64,000 nucleotides of DNA from Galaxea fascicularis (GCA_948470475.1 OX419344.1:25802225-25866224), one strand, 5' to 3'. Positions 11,067 to 23,781 are shown, counted from the stretch's first letter. Numbers and translations are program-made. Notes: generated by a model not told the origin, from the sequence alone.

Positions 11067-11697
11067 CTCTGCCTGGATGACTTTGAAGGAACGTGTTTTT
11101 AAAGAAATCGGATAAAAAGAAAGGGGAAAAAAAAAGAAAGTGGTTGAAATCAATGAAATACTACCCCCCCCCCCTAACCTAACCTTACCTATCCACCCCC
11201 TTCCCTTCACATTTTTGTGTATAGAACATATAAAAAATAGAGTCCAGAGTCCAGAGTCCAGTCCAGTCCAGAGTCCAGTCCTAGTTTTAGCCTATGCCAT
11301 TCGAATTGAATTCGTTCGCTCGTTCCAATAATACGGCTAACGGGTTCCGTTTTCGAAAAATCAATTCACTATTGCATTCTAGTAAAGACTAGTAGGTTTG
11401 AAACCTACTAGTCGCAACAGTGAATTGATTTTTCGAAAACGGAACCCGTTAGCCGTATTCTTGGATCGAGCGAGCGAGTTCAATATTCAAATAATCAATT
11501 TAACATATAAAAAATAGAGTCCAAAGTCCAGAATCCAGAGTCCAGTCCAGTCCAGAGTCCACTCCAGATTTTAGCCTATGCCAATTCGAATAATCAATTC
11601 ATTATTGCATTTGTGAAACGACTAGCCTGTTCAAGTTTCAAATAATCAGTTCATTAAGGCAATCTTGAGGGGTACGCCTCACTTAGTTTGACTGTAA
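11067..11697 (-). repeat. Right inverted terminal repeat of the PLE, duplicated around a palindrome
   Basis: The arm 11067-11310 is the inverse of about 6970-7131, and 11497-11697 is the inverse of 6848-7045. The AGAGTCCAGAGTCCAG minisatellite therefore appears twice on this side (about 11238-11280 and 11516-11566), separated by the palindrome at 11310-11485. Confidence 0.7.
11310..11485. repeat. Large palindrome within the right PLE repeat
   Basis: The arms include TACGGCTAACGGGTTCCG (11332-11349) and its inverse CGGAACCCGTTAGCCGTA (about 11441-11458). At the centre AAGACTAGTAGGTTT meets AAACCTACTAGTC around a single G near 11402. It reads like two copies of a PLE end joined head to head. 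Confidence 0.7.
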
Positions 11698-11699
11698 AA

Positions 11700-12115
11700 C
11701 AACTCCAGCAACAGAGGGCAAAGAAAGGTAATACAGTTTGTGAAACTCTTACTGCGAAACTCGGAGATCGTGCGGGATATGTCTTAGGTCGCTATGCGAG
11801 AGAAGCTGACTGTCTGCAGCTGGGTTGGCTGCTGCTGATAGAGCCTAGAAGTTATCAGTTACTACATTGTGTATTCAAAGCACTATATTTCCGACAATTG
11901 GCCACAGTACTTGAAACTCGAACAACACATACCAGCAAGAGACCTTACGCTCGTCCTGTGAAGTGGCACCTTTCTTTCAAGACAGCTCAGCAGCCATGTT
12001 TAATGCATTACCAAGTTATTTGCGGAACTGAACTGACTTTCGATCTTTTATAAAAAATTTGACATCACATCTTGTCAATAATCGCCATGGCTATGACTTG
12101 CTTTACATCGCTGCC
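11700..12115 (+). mobile_element. Degenerate LINE reverse-transcriptase tail
   Basis: An open frame 11688-12053 and its sister frames give fragments resembling the C-terminal end of a CR1/L2-like LINE: LGWLLL.EPR with LLHCVFKALYF, NWPQYLKLEQHIPAR in a shifted frame, then AMFNALPSY-like and TDFRSF-like endings. Several frame changes show decay. It abuts the right end of the PLE. Confidence 0.6.
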
Positions 12116-12349
12116 TTTGAATAATTGGTGGTGGCTTTAAAGGCTAAGACCATTTCAGGAGGGAAAAAAAATACAAAATTATGAGAATTGATGCCGAATC
12201 TTCTCTGGGCTTTACAAGATAAGACACAAAAAGGTTTCAATTAACAAGGGATCTTGAGACTCTTACTTTTGCCAAACCGCTCTCGCTTATCCCACTAACC
12301 AATCTGTAATGCAGGCCGCTAAATTTCTGAGTTCAATATTTTTTGTCAG

Positions 12350-12479
12350 CAGTGGCAGATCATTTCCAGACCTTGAGCTTAAGGGGGGGGGTTGCTTACC
12401 CTTACTTGCTTTTGTTTCTTCTGCGATTTTTTTTTACCCAAAATAAAGGGGCACGGGCCCCTTCCCTAGATCCGCCACT
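12350..12479. mobile_element. Short hAT-like MITE
   Basis: The ends CAGTGGCAGATC and GATCCGCCACTG are near-inverse and match the well-known CAGTGGCGGATC terminus of many animal hAT elements. The length is 130 bp with a G9 run inside. No target-site duplication was confirmed. Confidence 0.55.
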
Positions 12480-14074
12480 GAAGAAGGTAAATTTGATGAT
12501 AAATAAAGTACTGGGTAAAACTCAGGTTATAACACAGTCCTTCTGAACTAAAATAATTTATTGTATTTTTGACTAGCAACAGAACACTCGCAGACGTTAC
12601 AAAGAACGTAATGTCTTCATTTTTGTTTGCAAGTCGAGAAGCTTTTCTTTCCTGTTTACTCTGGTCCCAATAGTGATATTCGAAATAGAAATGCCATTGA
12701 CACGAGTTCCAGTTCAAAAGACCAACACTTACGAAGGAAAGTATAATTTGAAAACATATTTTAGAAAAATTCTGTCTCGTCACCAAATCTTTCTACTTGT
12801 TGGAAGGTCAGATAGCGCGTCAAATAACAGCAACCTTTGGTATGGGGCTGATCTTAATCTGTCCTGATCTGTAGACTTTGCTCACAGCACTTTGTATCTG
12901 CCAGTCGACTGTGGACCACGGAAAGATCCCTGATGAGAAAAAACACGAATTAATACCGTGCACTTCCGAAACTCATGAGCGACTCTCCGTACCCAAAAGT
13001 AACGTCAAAAAATGGTGGTCGCAAAAAGTCCTAAAAGTAGCGAGTCCTCCGAAAGAAGCGGGCATAAAGCCGCGAGCATATCGCATTATGCCGTCCTTCG
13101 CGAGTCACGCTATTGTACCTCTTCCGCCCCCCCCCCCTCCTCCTCCCCTGCTACGTGCTCTCCCCTCAACTAAGTGACAAATAGTGGGAGAGGGGTAACT
13201 AGCCTTTAGTTCCTTACCAGTCTCATCGTCTCTTCTTTCGCGACACGTTTTATTTCCACCTTTGCTAGATGGAATGAACGTTCAGAAGGACCTGGAAACG
13301 AATCAAAGAACAGCTTGAGCACAAGTCTGGAACCTAGCTTCTTTCCATCTCGCCACAGACAAAGCCCCTCCAGCCCCTCTGTCTCTGGACAGGCGTTCGA
13401 GGCGAACTTAATTGGCAAGAAAGATCAAACGATAACTTTCCTTTACAGGAAACAGTATACTACCAAATTCTCGGGCCAGATTCGAACGGAATGTGTGGAA
13501 ATAATAAGGATTTTCGATGCTGCATTTCATGCTTACGCTCTTGAGGGTCAACAGGCAGATTAACATTTACCATCACAGTGACGGAGTAAAGTTCATTGTC
13601 CTTATTATCTTACCTTCTATATATAAATGGATTTTCCTCTCTCCTTCTGCCTTGGGTTCTTCTCCTACGCAGAGAGTAAACGACAGCAGAGATCATGTGT
13701 TTGTAAAGTGTCTTGATCTAATCTTTGTGCATGCTACAGCTTTAATTCATCACATGAACTCACTCTGGTAAAAACAGGCCTATTTGACTTTTATCTGGAG
13801 GAAAGAACGCTCCACGGACTGTTATAGCAGCCTCGGACACTTCAGTTATGTTCATGATTGTTTCCTTGAAAAAAAAAAGAAAATTTAAAGTATTGATAAT
13901 GTTCCTGGAAAACAATTCCACTGGTCCTGTGAGCCCAGCCCAGTAGAAAACACTAAAACTTTAAGAAGCCGTGATCTAAGTCGAGTTCAAGGTAGAGCTT
14001 TCTTTGCTTGTAACGTAGAGGTGATAATAATCTTTATTATATCTCTTAGTTAGTACGCACGCTGTGATTGGTCA
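12480..14074. other. Intergenic, no supported gene
   Basis: Short open frames only. 12878-13177 ends in a proline run encoded by a C-rich tract (about 13126-13148), and 13315-13563 is unrecognised. Neither has convincing splice context or a known domain. Confidence 0.35.
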
Positions 14075-14113
14075 ATTTAGCGGGCCGTACTCTCCTGTAC
14101 GGCCCGCTAAAAT
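14075..14113. repeat. GC-rich perfect hairpin
   Basis: TTTAGCGGGCCGTAC (14076-14090) is the exact inverse of GTACGGCCCGCTAAA (14097-14111), with a 6-nt loop. It stands out in AT-rich surroundings and is preceded by GCTGTGATTGGTCAA, a sequence often seen at the edge of foldback repeats. Confidence 0.6.
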
Positions 14114-14819
14114 TTAAAGTTGATTCTGTTGCAGAATTTATTTGTATGTATACAACACCTTCACGAATTTAATATATTCAACTTTATTTATTCTTTTTTT
14201 TCCAAATAAATAATATAAACTTCAAAAATTCATATAATTTATCTAAATAATCCACACAAACTTCAAAAGAAACTAACAAAAAATCAGTTTGTGGCATTCA
14301 AAAACTTCTTTCGTTCTTAAGTTCAGTGTCACTATCAATATATTATATTAGTCAGATGTCTGGGGCATAATGCATCATGTGCAGCTTTCCCATCAAGATG
14401 TCATTCATTTTTCACTTAACATCTCTGTTACACATCTACGGAAGAAGTAAACATGGCCACTGGTCACAAAAATAGAGCAGAACTGAAGAAAATTGTGGTC
14501 AAGATTACGAGTTACATCAGACCAAAAAGGTGCAAACCATAAGGTTTTTCATGGTGGGAAGGGTGCTGAAATGCACAATTTTATAGTTGTGAGACAACAT
14601 ATTATAACCTTTAACTTAAACTTTAAGATCGCTTCCTTCTGCCCCACCAAAGAAGTGCTCACAAACAACCAAGGTTTGTTTTTCCAAATAATGGCAATAC
14701 CATAATAGAATTTAATCTTACATACTAATAGATTTAACTGTTCTGAAAAAAGACACTTTGGGGGTTTAAAAGAAATAAGGGTCAAATTGTACACTCTGTT
14801 ATTATGGTGCCAGATCTCC

Positions 14820-17655
14820 TCAAACAATTCTGAGTTTCACACTTCTTGACAAGCCATATCTGTGCTTGTGTTCCTCAAAGAGATCAATAAGTCCTTGCAC
14901 ATATTTCTTGTGAAGTCTGTTCACTTGCTGGGTGCTTGGAGTTGGTACAGCTCTCTTTACTGGGATTGGAGCACCAACTGAAACAAAGTGAACTAAATGA
15001 GTATAGTTCTTTCATAACATCTAGTCCTCTCTCACTGATCTATACAAAGCCAAAACCAAAAAGATGCCAGGTTTGTGATTTACTTTCCTACTTTGACATT
15101 CGTTCATTGACGATCAAGTCTTGGTTTTCACATGATGTCATTAGAAATTAAAAAGTAAACAGAATTTTTAGTTTTTATCTTCATTGGGTAAAAGACATTT
15201 TATAAATATACCAGTTTAATTTCAAGCTTTTCAGAGTGCGTGGCATAAAGATGGCTGCTGAGAAGCACATCACATACATGAAAACGTTGATTCATCTTGT
15301 GGTTTTGAGGTCTGAAGTGTCTATGCGAATGCTTGCAAGTTCAACAGAGAGAGGAAATGTTTTAACACAGCCAAAGTTAACTCCAGATGTTTCCAATGGT
15401 TTCCAGCCATAATGTTGGTGCCCCACAGATGGACACCAACTTGGCATCTCCATACTTTACTCTGTATTATTTTGAGTGATAAATTTTGCAGCATAACTCT
15501 AGTACGGGATATCACATGGTCCAGAAACTTTGATAGGTTATTTATTTCTTACTTTTCTAATCTACCTAAATGTCTTGACCTTTTTTATTGAATAATCAGC
15601 GATTCTATTTTTTACTTGCATGATGTGAAAACCAAGAATACAAGATTTATATATGTTCTAAATTATTTCCAGTACTTGACTGAAACTAAGAAATTTTGAG
15701 TAATTTTTAGGGCCTAAAGGTGGACTATACAAAAACAGCAATAGTGTAAGATGTCACATTTGCCCCTGCCTGAGTATAAACCTGAACAGAGAAATATTTT
15801 GTACTATCCTTACTCGAATATGAGGATCTGTTACATACCCACAGTGCAGATTGGCCTTTTGAGGGGTACAAAACCAATAATTCTGGGTAGAATGCCTCTT
15901 CCAAAGAACAATGGAGGAGCAAAGGAGAGCAGTTTCATCAATTTGTTTTGGAAAGCTCTAAGTCTTGATCCTCTTGGATTGCTGACTTGGTTGAAAATTT
16001 CATTTTCACCAAAGGAAAAGACTGGAACAAGATATGCCCTACACAGGAGACAAAAGGAAAATACACTGTATGTTAACACCTGAAGATATCAAACATTTCT
16101 CCAAAGTTTGTTTAATGCATGAACAAACTGGGGATTAAAAGAATTAGTGAAGTTTCAGGAAATATTCATAACTTACTGATCAGAAGGAGAGAAGGCTTAA
16201 AGCTAATTAAGTGCAAAAGTGTGAATCGGAATTTTCCAGATTTCTAAGTACAGACCAAAATACCCAGTGAGGGTACAGTATATATACTTAAACAGCAACT
16301 TATTTCTCCCACACAAAGGATTAAAAGAATTTGATGCTAGACATTTACAATAATATTGACCTTTCATCTTACCCGGTTTGCAGAGCAATCTTTGCAAAGC
16401 CTTTCCTGTTTTTTAGGGTCAAAGTGTAAGAGCCTGGGCGAGCATCAAGAGATTCTGCTGCACCACCAATGGCAATTATCGCTGCATTCCCTGTACCCTG
16501 CTTGGTAACAATGTGTTTTATACTCTCTTTAGACACATCACACACCCCTCCTGCCATTATGAAGTCTCTCCAAAAAGGAAACTTAAAGATCACTGAAATA
16601 GAGAAGTATTGTGTCATTGAGAATGGTCAAAAATAGAACCTCACTGTTTTTTGTCTGTAATTTGATACACACTCATAGAAAGGCAATTCTCATGCAATTT
16701 ACTGTCTCTGGGTTTTCACTCCGCTGATTTTTTGTACGATGGCACAAGGACTGCAGTGGACTACACCTGATGAAGCTTAAAGAAAAAATGAAAAATATGA
16801 AAAAAAAAAAAAAAAAGAGAGAGTGAAAGAGTAAAAAGCAAAATTATGCTTATGACAAATATTGCGTCATTAGAAGAATTCGTTTAGAGTCTCCAAGGTG
16901 ACACCATGAGTTGTCCAAAGGGCAGTCCAGAAAGCTGAAGAAAACGTACTAATATATTTTAACAATTCTTTAGTTTGTAGTACTTAATAAGCTTTTACTA
17001 AAAGAAATAATAACTCCTGAAATGCGTCTTGAACTTCAGTAAAATAAGGTGGGAACAATAATCTTATTAACGTAGCTTATGACTTTCTTTCGTACCAAAT
17101 TATCAGTAAATTGTTATGTCTGAACCATTCCTTCAAATGCATTACAAAATATCTTCAAGGTCACATTTTCAATTAACTTTTGTGTTTATTTCACTTACAT
17201 GTGAGAGTGAGAAGATGGGACTTGATGCCCGGAAACAGACTGCTAAATCCTGTAGCCTCGGTGGCAAAGTTCGACCAAGCTCCAGCACACATTATTCCAT
17301 GAGGATGGTATCCCATAATGTAGTTTTTCTTTGGATCAAGGCTCTTTGTTCGAACGAGTCGAATGGGGAAGTAGTCACGAAAATATTCCCAGCTCTTCAG
17401 TCGACGAAATGCCTCAGACCTTCTGCCACCTTTCGCGGAAGTTTTCAGGTCAAAGCAGTAAGTCCACAGCAGATAAACCACCATGAAGCCGTAGAGAGGT
17501 GTCAGGAGAATGTACATCGACAAAAGAATACCTAACGTGTGACCGAAGATAAATAAAGTTGCCATAATCATTACAGTTGCGAACTGAAGCGGTTCTTCGA
17601 ACAGGCTGCTCTTTGATAGCGAGAAGCTCGCCTTTTTCCTCGGCCTAGTTGGCAT
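14820..17655 (-). CDS. DGAT2/MOGAT-family acyltransferase
   Basis: Exons on the minus strand are 17655-17199, 16592-16373, 16038-15839 and 14977-14820, 1,035 nt in all (344 aa), with all phases consistent and GT/AG sites. The protein transfers a fatty acyl group to mono- or diacylglycerol at the ER membrane to make triglyceride. Visible features are a long hydrophobic N-terminal hairpin (about residues 25-65), the catalytic YHPHG motif with AGAWSNFATEATGFSSLFPG, FWRDFIMAGG, the GGAAESLDARPGS block, LKNRKGFAKIAL, VPVFSFGENEIF and FFGRG, ending LFEEHKHRYGL. SLDARPGS and SFGENEIFNQV look closer to MOGATs than to DGAT2 proper, but I cannot separate them without a tree. The start MPTRPRKKASF was chosen because it lies just upstream of the hydrophobic region; an in-frame ATG at 17775 would add 40 residues. 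It is divergent from LSM1. A possible polyadenylation signal (AATAAA on minus) lies near 14180. Confidence 0.92.
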
Positions 17656-18025
17656 TTTTACAAACGTACGCGACGTATCTCCTCTGCAACGCAATTCTTG
17701 AACAAATGAAATCACCGCTACTCTGATCCGTCCTTTAGAATATGAAAATGTTTTGGGGCGAACTTTGATCGACAAGGTTTTTGTATTTTGACACCGGAAG
17801 TACTTTTTGAAACTTAACCTTTGGCACAGTGAAAGGGATTTATTTCACGTGGCTTGCATCACGTAAACAAAAACATTGAACACGTGACGGCAATCACGAC
17901 CCTCTAGGGACCAGACCTTCCGCGTTGTTCTCGTGAAACGCCTGGTGTATTTAGTGTTTCAACCGACTGAACCACTTTGCACTTTCCGTCGGATTTTTCG
18001 GTTCACTCTTTCTGTTTATGAGACC
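17656..18025. promoter_or_regulatory. Shared divergent promoter, acyltransferase / LSM1
   Basis: Only 370 bp separate the two start codons. It holds CACGTG E-boxes at 17846-17851 and 17881-17886, the second within CACGTGAC, plus CATCACGTAA between them (about 17857). These suit USF/MITF-type bHLH-ZIP factors. No clear TATA box was seen. Confidence 0.45.
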
Positions 18026-21000
18026 ATGAGCTTTCTTCCTGGGACAGCGAGTCTCATTAAGGAGATAGATAGTAAGTTTCAGATAAGTCCATTTGCCGTT
18101 TTCTTTTTAGACTGTTAATTTTTTTTGGTTTCATGTGAAATGACTTTCATACAAGCACGCTGGTTTTTAAAGTTCGGGCTAAAAGCCCAGGTCAAACGGC
18201 ACATCATAGTCGATGATAGTTGATGACATGAAGCTTGTGAGATGTCGCTTAGTTTGACAAAAACACCTCACAAATTGATGTGTGTAGGTAAGCTGACAGC
18301 CACACATAGGGCACCATAGCCACTTGAATAATAGATACTTATCTCCAATCTCTGATTTTTGAAGGAAAGACACTGGGAACATATGGAGCATAATCATTTT
18401 CTTGAGAACTTTGGAATTAATTCAAATGTCCTGAAACCTTCTGACATCTTCATAATTCTTTGGAAATCTTTGCATGTAGACATGTCTTCATAAAAAATCC
18501 TGGCACTCCCAGGATAAAAATCTCACACCTTGGGAGTTAAAAAAAGTTGGCAGGTATACCTTATGCAGTTATCAGTGGAAATCCCCCCCCCCTCCCCCAT
18601 GCCCACAAGGGTGGGTGATTTCTCTAGATTATTTTGCCTTGTTCAATTTCCTTTGTGATGGCAGGGTTTACCAGTTCATGTGCCCCAATAGGGTGGGGGT
18701 TTATCATCTTCAGATGTGGCATGAAGTCAAATCCCCACCCTGTCCTGGGGGTGGGGAGACTGGTTAGTGCATTACCCCTTATTAAGTCAACTAATGTTCA
18801 ATCCCTTAGTATCAGCTGATGGCTCAATGATTGCTGAAATACGTACTATCGTTTGACCACCAACCATCATCCACCATTCACTTTGGTTGTCGACAAAACA
18901 CTGACCCCTTACTGGCCCGCTGTAAACTTCAATGGAAAAATTAAAATAAAGTTTAAAATACACTGGATCAAGTTCATGACAAATTCTGGTTTACCTTAAA
19001 TTTCTAAGATGGAAGGAACTTGGCCTGACTCATTTGATTACAAGTCACCACCCTGATCTTCTTCTGCGACACAAACCAAATTCAAGGATCATCAAGTGTG
19101 TTATCTGTTTCCACAAAAAAAATCCAACAATAACAAAGACAGAAAGAAATGAAAATAGTTGAAAAGATAAACACAGGCAAGCAACATGCACACATCACAC
19201 AGAAACCAGAAGTTGCTCTGTATGGAGCTTAGTAGTTACAGGTCATGTGCCAATTTATTTTTTGCCATTAGCAAATCAAGACAACAGTAGTCTACCAAAA
19301 ATTGCATTACATTATTTTAGTAATGCAAAATCAGGAAAAAGTAAAGAAATATCAGCAGAATTAGTGCAAACATGGAGAATAGATGGAGGAAACAAGAACT
19401 ACTAAGTTCCAGTCAACAACTTCTGGTTGCTGTATCATTCATGCAGGTCGCTTGCTTGTGTTTATCCTCCAATTATTGTTTTCATTTTCTCCAGTCTTTG
19501 CTGCTGTTGTTGTTTTCATAGACACTTATAGCACACTTGATGATGCTTCAATTTATTTTCTGCCCATTTATCAGAGAAGAGAACCAGATAAATGAGTCAA
19601 AAAGTAGGACCTCAGTCAGGCCAAGTTTCTGCCATCTTTGAAATTTAAGTTAAGCCAGAATTTACCATGAATGCGGTTCAGCTGCAATGTCACTTTCATT
19701 TTGTTGTTTTAATCTTTCCAGTTAATTTTTGAGTGGGTTAGTAAGGAGGGTCAGTAATTTCTCTTGATTTGCCACCATTTTGAACTGAGGCCAAAATGGC
19801 ACTGATAACAAGGTTTGTTTGGAGTTTGAATGGTTCATGAACTAACAAGATATTGGAGTTTGAATACCTCTCAACTCTATTTGCACTAATTCTCTTGAAA
19901 GTTTCAATATTACTGATAGATTTTCCTTTCTGACATAAATCAACAGAGAGGCTTATGGTTGTCTTGAGAGATGGAAGAACATTAATAGGGTACCTGAGAT
20001 CTATTGATCAGTTTGGTAAGTTTGTTCAGAGAATCTCTTTCATTTGATAATAAACTTTCAACAGGACTGGAAACAATGTCCTTCTATATTTGTAACTGCT
20101 TACTAATTGTACTTGACAAAGTGTTCTTGCTAAGGGATGTGTCAGATTTTTCTTTAAGGGAGATAGTTTTTAACCCTTTAACCCCTAAGAGGACTCCCTT
20201 TGATGAGTAAAGTTGTCTGGCATTAGCCCGAGTAAAATTCCCTATGAAGTCACTTTTAGTAGGGAAAGGGTTAAAGACCTCCTACTATAATGAGTTGGCT
20301 TTTATTTTACTTTTTTCCTAAGAGTTGTTTTTGCAACCTGTACTTATTTAGAATGGGCTTTTCTGTCTTGATTATGACAACTTGTCCTTCAGGCATGTTG
20401 TTTCTATTGATCAAAGCATGCAGTCAGCCCCCTCCTCTTTGTTGCAATTTACTTGTAATTATGTAATATTCCACCTGAATATGGCAGAAGAACTGCCCAA
20501 ACATGTATTCTTTCATAAAATGTTGTTTCCTTTCTAAAATCACATTTTTGCTGCTGTTATTGAGAGTTTCAACATATGTAAATTCTCAAGATGGGACAAA
20601 TAAAGCTTGTTGTTGTTGATAAATTAGTTTAAATGTATTTGAAACGAAGGTGATGATACTTGAGAGTTTTCAGGTGAAAACTTGTAAATGGACTCACAGC
20701 ATGATGATTAAGTTAATGGATTATTTTTCAGCCAACCTTTTACTGCAAGATACTATTGAGAGAATTCATGTGGGAGAAAAGTATGGTGATATACCCAGAG
20801 GAATTTTCCTTGTCAGAGGAGAAAATATGGTCCTTGTTGGAGAGATAGTAAGAATAGAAGTCAAATTTATTATTATTACAAACTTCCAGTTCCACAGTCT
20901 TCTAAATTGTAGTCTGTGAACGTTTTGAGAAATTAGACGTCTTACGCTTGTTTGGCATTATCAATAGCTTTTAACCAGACCACCAACTCGCAGAAGAGCT

Positions 21001-21591
21001 GAACAAAACAGGAATATAAACCAATGCACAATGGGGAAATTTACCAACCAAATGGTCTGCTGAGTACCCAATGGAAAGGACAAATGAGAGACTGAGTGCA
21101 TGAGTCAGTGCAAATAAAATGAATGATCAAGTGACCAAGTGAAAATCATACACTCCCAATCTTGCAGGTAGTTGTTTGGTACTTTAGTGTCTATCGTTTT
21201 TATCCATCCCTGGGAGCAAACAAGAAGAGAGACCCTGAAATGAGACTGAAGTAAAATAAAATTTCTTTCCTTTGGGTGATGATTATTGACCATTATAAAT
21301 TCACAATCCACAATTTTTTTCATTTTTGCACAAACAAATATAATGAAAATGACATTTATCATGTTAATTCCATAACAATCCATTGATAATTTGTTTTGTT
21401 AAAAGGATGAAGAAAAGGAGGCCAACTCCAAACTTGAGGAAGTTTCAGTAGCTACAATTCTGGAAGCACAAAGAGAGGAGCAGCTGGCAAAAGAGGAAGA
21501 GGAGAAAGCAAAGACAAAAGCAAGAATGAAGAGAGGGCTCCCTATTAATGCACCAGACTCGTACCTCAACAGTGATGATGTGTTTGGTTGA
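18026..21591 (+). CDS. LSM1: LSM1, U6 snRNA-associated Sm-like protein
   Basis: Exons are 18026-18071, 19947-20015, 20732-20847 and 21406-21591, 417 nt (138 aa; human is 133). LSM1 is the subunit that defines the cytoplasmic LSM1-7 ring, which binds deadenylated mRNA 3' ends with PAT1 and promotes decapping in P-bodies. The start MSFLPGTASLIKEID matches the family N-terminus. Sm1 is seen in RLMVVLRDGRTLIGYLRSIDQF and NLLLQDTIERI; Sm2 follows with YGDIPRGIFLVRGENMVLVGEI. A charged C-terminal helix (LEAQREEQLAKEEEEKAKTK) extends beyond the ring as in other LSM1s. All junctions keep phase. Exon 2 is only 69 nt. AATAAA lies at 21954-21959. Intron 1 (1.9 kb) has repeat-like C- and G-rich patches near 18580-18760. 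Confidence 0.97.
20275..20622 (+). repeat. Possible retroposon tail in LSM1 intron 2
   Basis: The stretch ends in GACAAATAAAGCTTGTTGTTGTTGA, an AATAAA followed by a TTG microsatellite, the kind of end left by LINE/SINE insertions. No tRNA boxes or RT motifs are visible upstream, so the left border is a guess. Confidence 0.3.
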
Positions 21592-22123
21592 GTTTGATTA
21601 CAGAAAACAAAGAAAGGAATAGTTGTTATAACAACTGAGACCAAGATGTAAGAAGTTTGGCAATCTATTGGGCAATTTTAAACTAAGCCTGCACCTATGA
21701 AGAGAGTGATTGTTTAGCAAGCTATTGATCCTTTCAACATAATAGCGTTAGATTCCCCCTTAAATTTTTTTTGAGTAACATATCAGAAACTCTTTGGGTA
21801 CAAAATAAGCGGCAATATCGATCTCTCCACTATTTATTTTTTGTTGTAATATTGACAAATATCCATTCCACGTTGATATAAGTAAATTTTATGTAACTCC
21901 TTTGAAGGCAAAGGAGTAGAAAAATGTGGTACATAAAATGCACCTCTGAAAGAAATAAAATGCTCTTGGAGCAGTGATAATTTTCCAAACATCCCTGTAT
22001 TGTGTTATATCGTAGGTCTTGAGGAAAGATAACAGCTTGCAAAGTGCATTTAAAGCACCTTTTTTTTTTTGTGACAATTCAAGCTAATTTCCCTTATTGA
22101 GTGGGGCATCCTTCTCCCTCCTA

Positions 22124-22814
<691 letters not shown>

Positions 22815-23781
22815 TTTAAGGTCACGATTTTACACTGGTGGCCATTTGAAATATGAACTTTGAATGACGTTTTTCCTAATTAATTCTGCAACGATGTGGA
22901 GGCCAGAGAATCAACACAGCTGGGATAGTTAACGAATGCTAACAAATAAAGAGTTCCTGTAAATGTTATGCGCGAAAGAGTTGATACCGTTGTTAATTTG
23001 TAAATACGTTGCAGTTGTTCAAAATTAGAACTTTGTTCTCAATTCGGCTTTCTCAGTTTATGATTCATGTTCTCATTCTCCAGCTCTTTACCGACTGAAC
23101 CAACTGCTCGCAGGGTACAGAGAGCCTGAAGGTGAAGTGAGAATGACGGGAATATTAAAAGCAAGTAAATTATATAACACCGGTCGTTTTAGACTTTAGC
23201 ACAAAGACGCTGTGATTGGTTACTCCAAAAAATATTTTGACTGTTTATTTCATGTAGCAAGCAAATCTAGAAAATTCGCTTCCCCTTCCAGCAACGTATT
23301 GTACCTCGAATAAAAGGTCTTGCCAAAAGAACACGAAACAGCTGTGCATGACAACACTTCGTTATTCCACAGGCCGTCTTTCTTGATGTCGTTCCAAGGA
23401 ACAATGTGTCGCGGAGATAAACCATGCATACACAATATATTTTCAGAGATCAGAAGCGGAAACTGTTTCGTGTGTTTACCTAGCTGCGTTTCTTAGTCTA
23501 ATGAATTCATCATAGGCAAACTAACACATGTGCTCTTATTAGTGGACAGTTAGTTCTCATTCCAAGTATTACACGTAATATCAATGATCAAAAGATTAAA
23601 AACAAGCCATATCTTTTTAGTCACAATTAAGGTGGGCACAGAAAATTGCACTGGTGATCGGAGAAAATTCTACCAGCACAAAACTACGTCTTCAGAAGCA
23701 ACTACTCAAACAACGGAAACCACGTTGTGCAAGTAGTAAAGGGAAAATTTAGCGTTTGGGGAATTCTAGTAAAACAAGAGA
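22815..23781. promoter_or_regulatory. Divergent intergenic region, LITAF-like / PDI
   Basis: About 970 bp lie between opposed start codons. GACGCTGTGATTGGTTA near 23208 contains an inverted CCAAT box (ATTGG). No other distinct motif was recognised. Confidence 0.3.

Larger units (their letters stand above)
6848..11697 (+). mobile_element. Decayed Penelope-like retroelement (PLE) with inverted terminal repeats
   Basis: The ends are long inverted repeats. Left 6848-7131 is matched by right sequence at about 11067-11310 and again at 11497-11697. Both carry the CAGTCAAACTAAGTG end, the GGACTCT minisatellite, a G-rich strand with GGTTAGGTTGGG, and ACACGTTCCTTCAAAG. Inside, in + orientation, are an N-terminal frame at 7203 and reverse-transcriptase pieces at about 8413-10427. 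The latter show MDVTSLYTNIP, HGTAMGTKVAIAFANIF, a YLDD box near 9800, GYPDNLVNKVL, FVTQYHPSVPNLKNIL and ISYRRGKSLKDILV. These are hallmark PLE motifs. Frameshifts, stops, a hAT-like MITE and a tRNA-derived insertion disable it. I do not see a GIY-YIG endonuclease after the RT; only a short Cys-containing tail (ECCLACQP) follows the stop at about 10425. Inverted or direct pseudo-LTRs are known for Penelope elements. Confidence 0.8.

Noticed and set aside
12878..13177. 99-aa ORF ending in a proline run
   Set aside because: The prolines come from a C-rich low-complexity tract; no domain, splice context or homology is recognisable.
17116..17535. Plus-strand 139-aa ORF
   Set aside because: Antisense shadow of acyltransferase exon 1.
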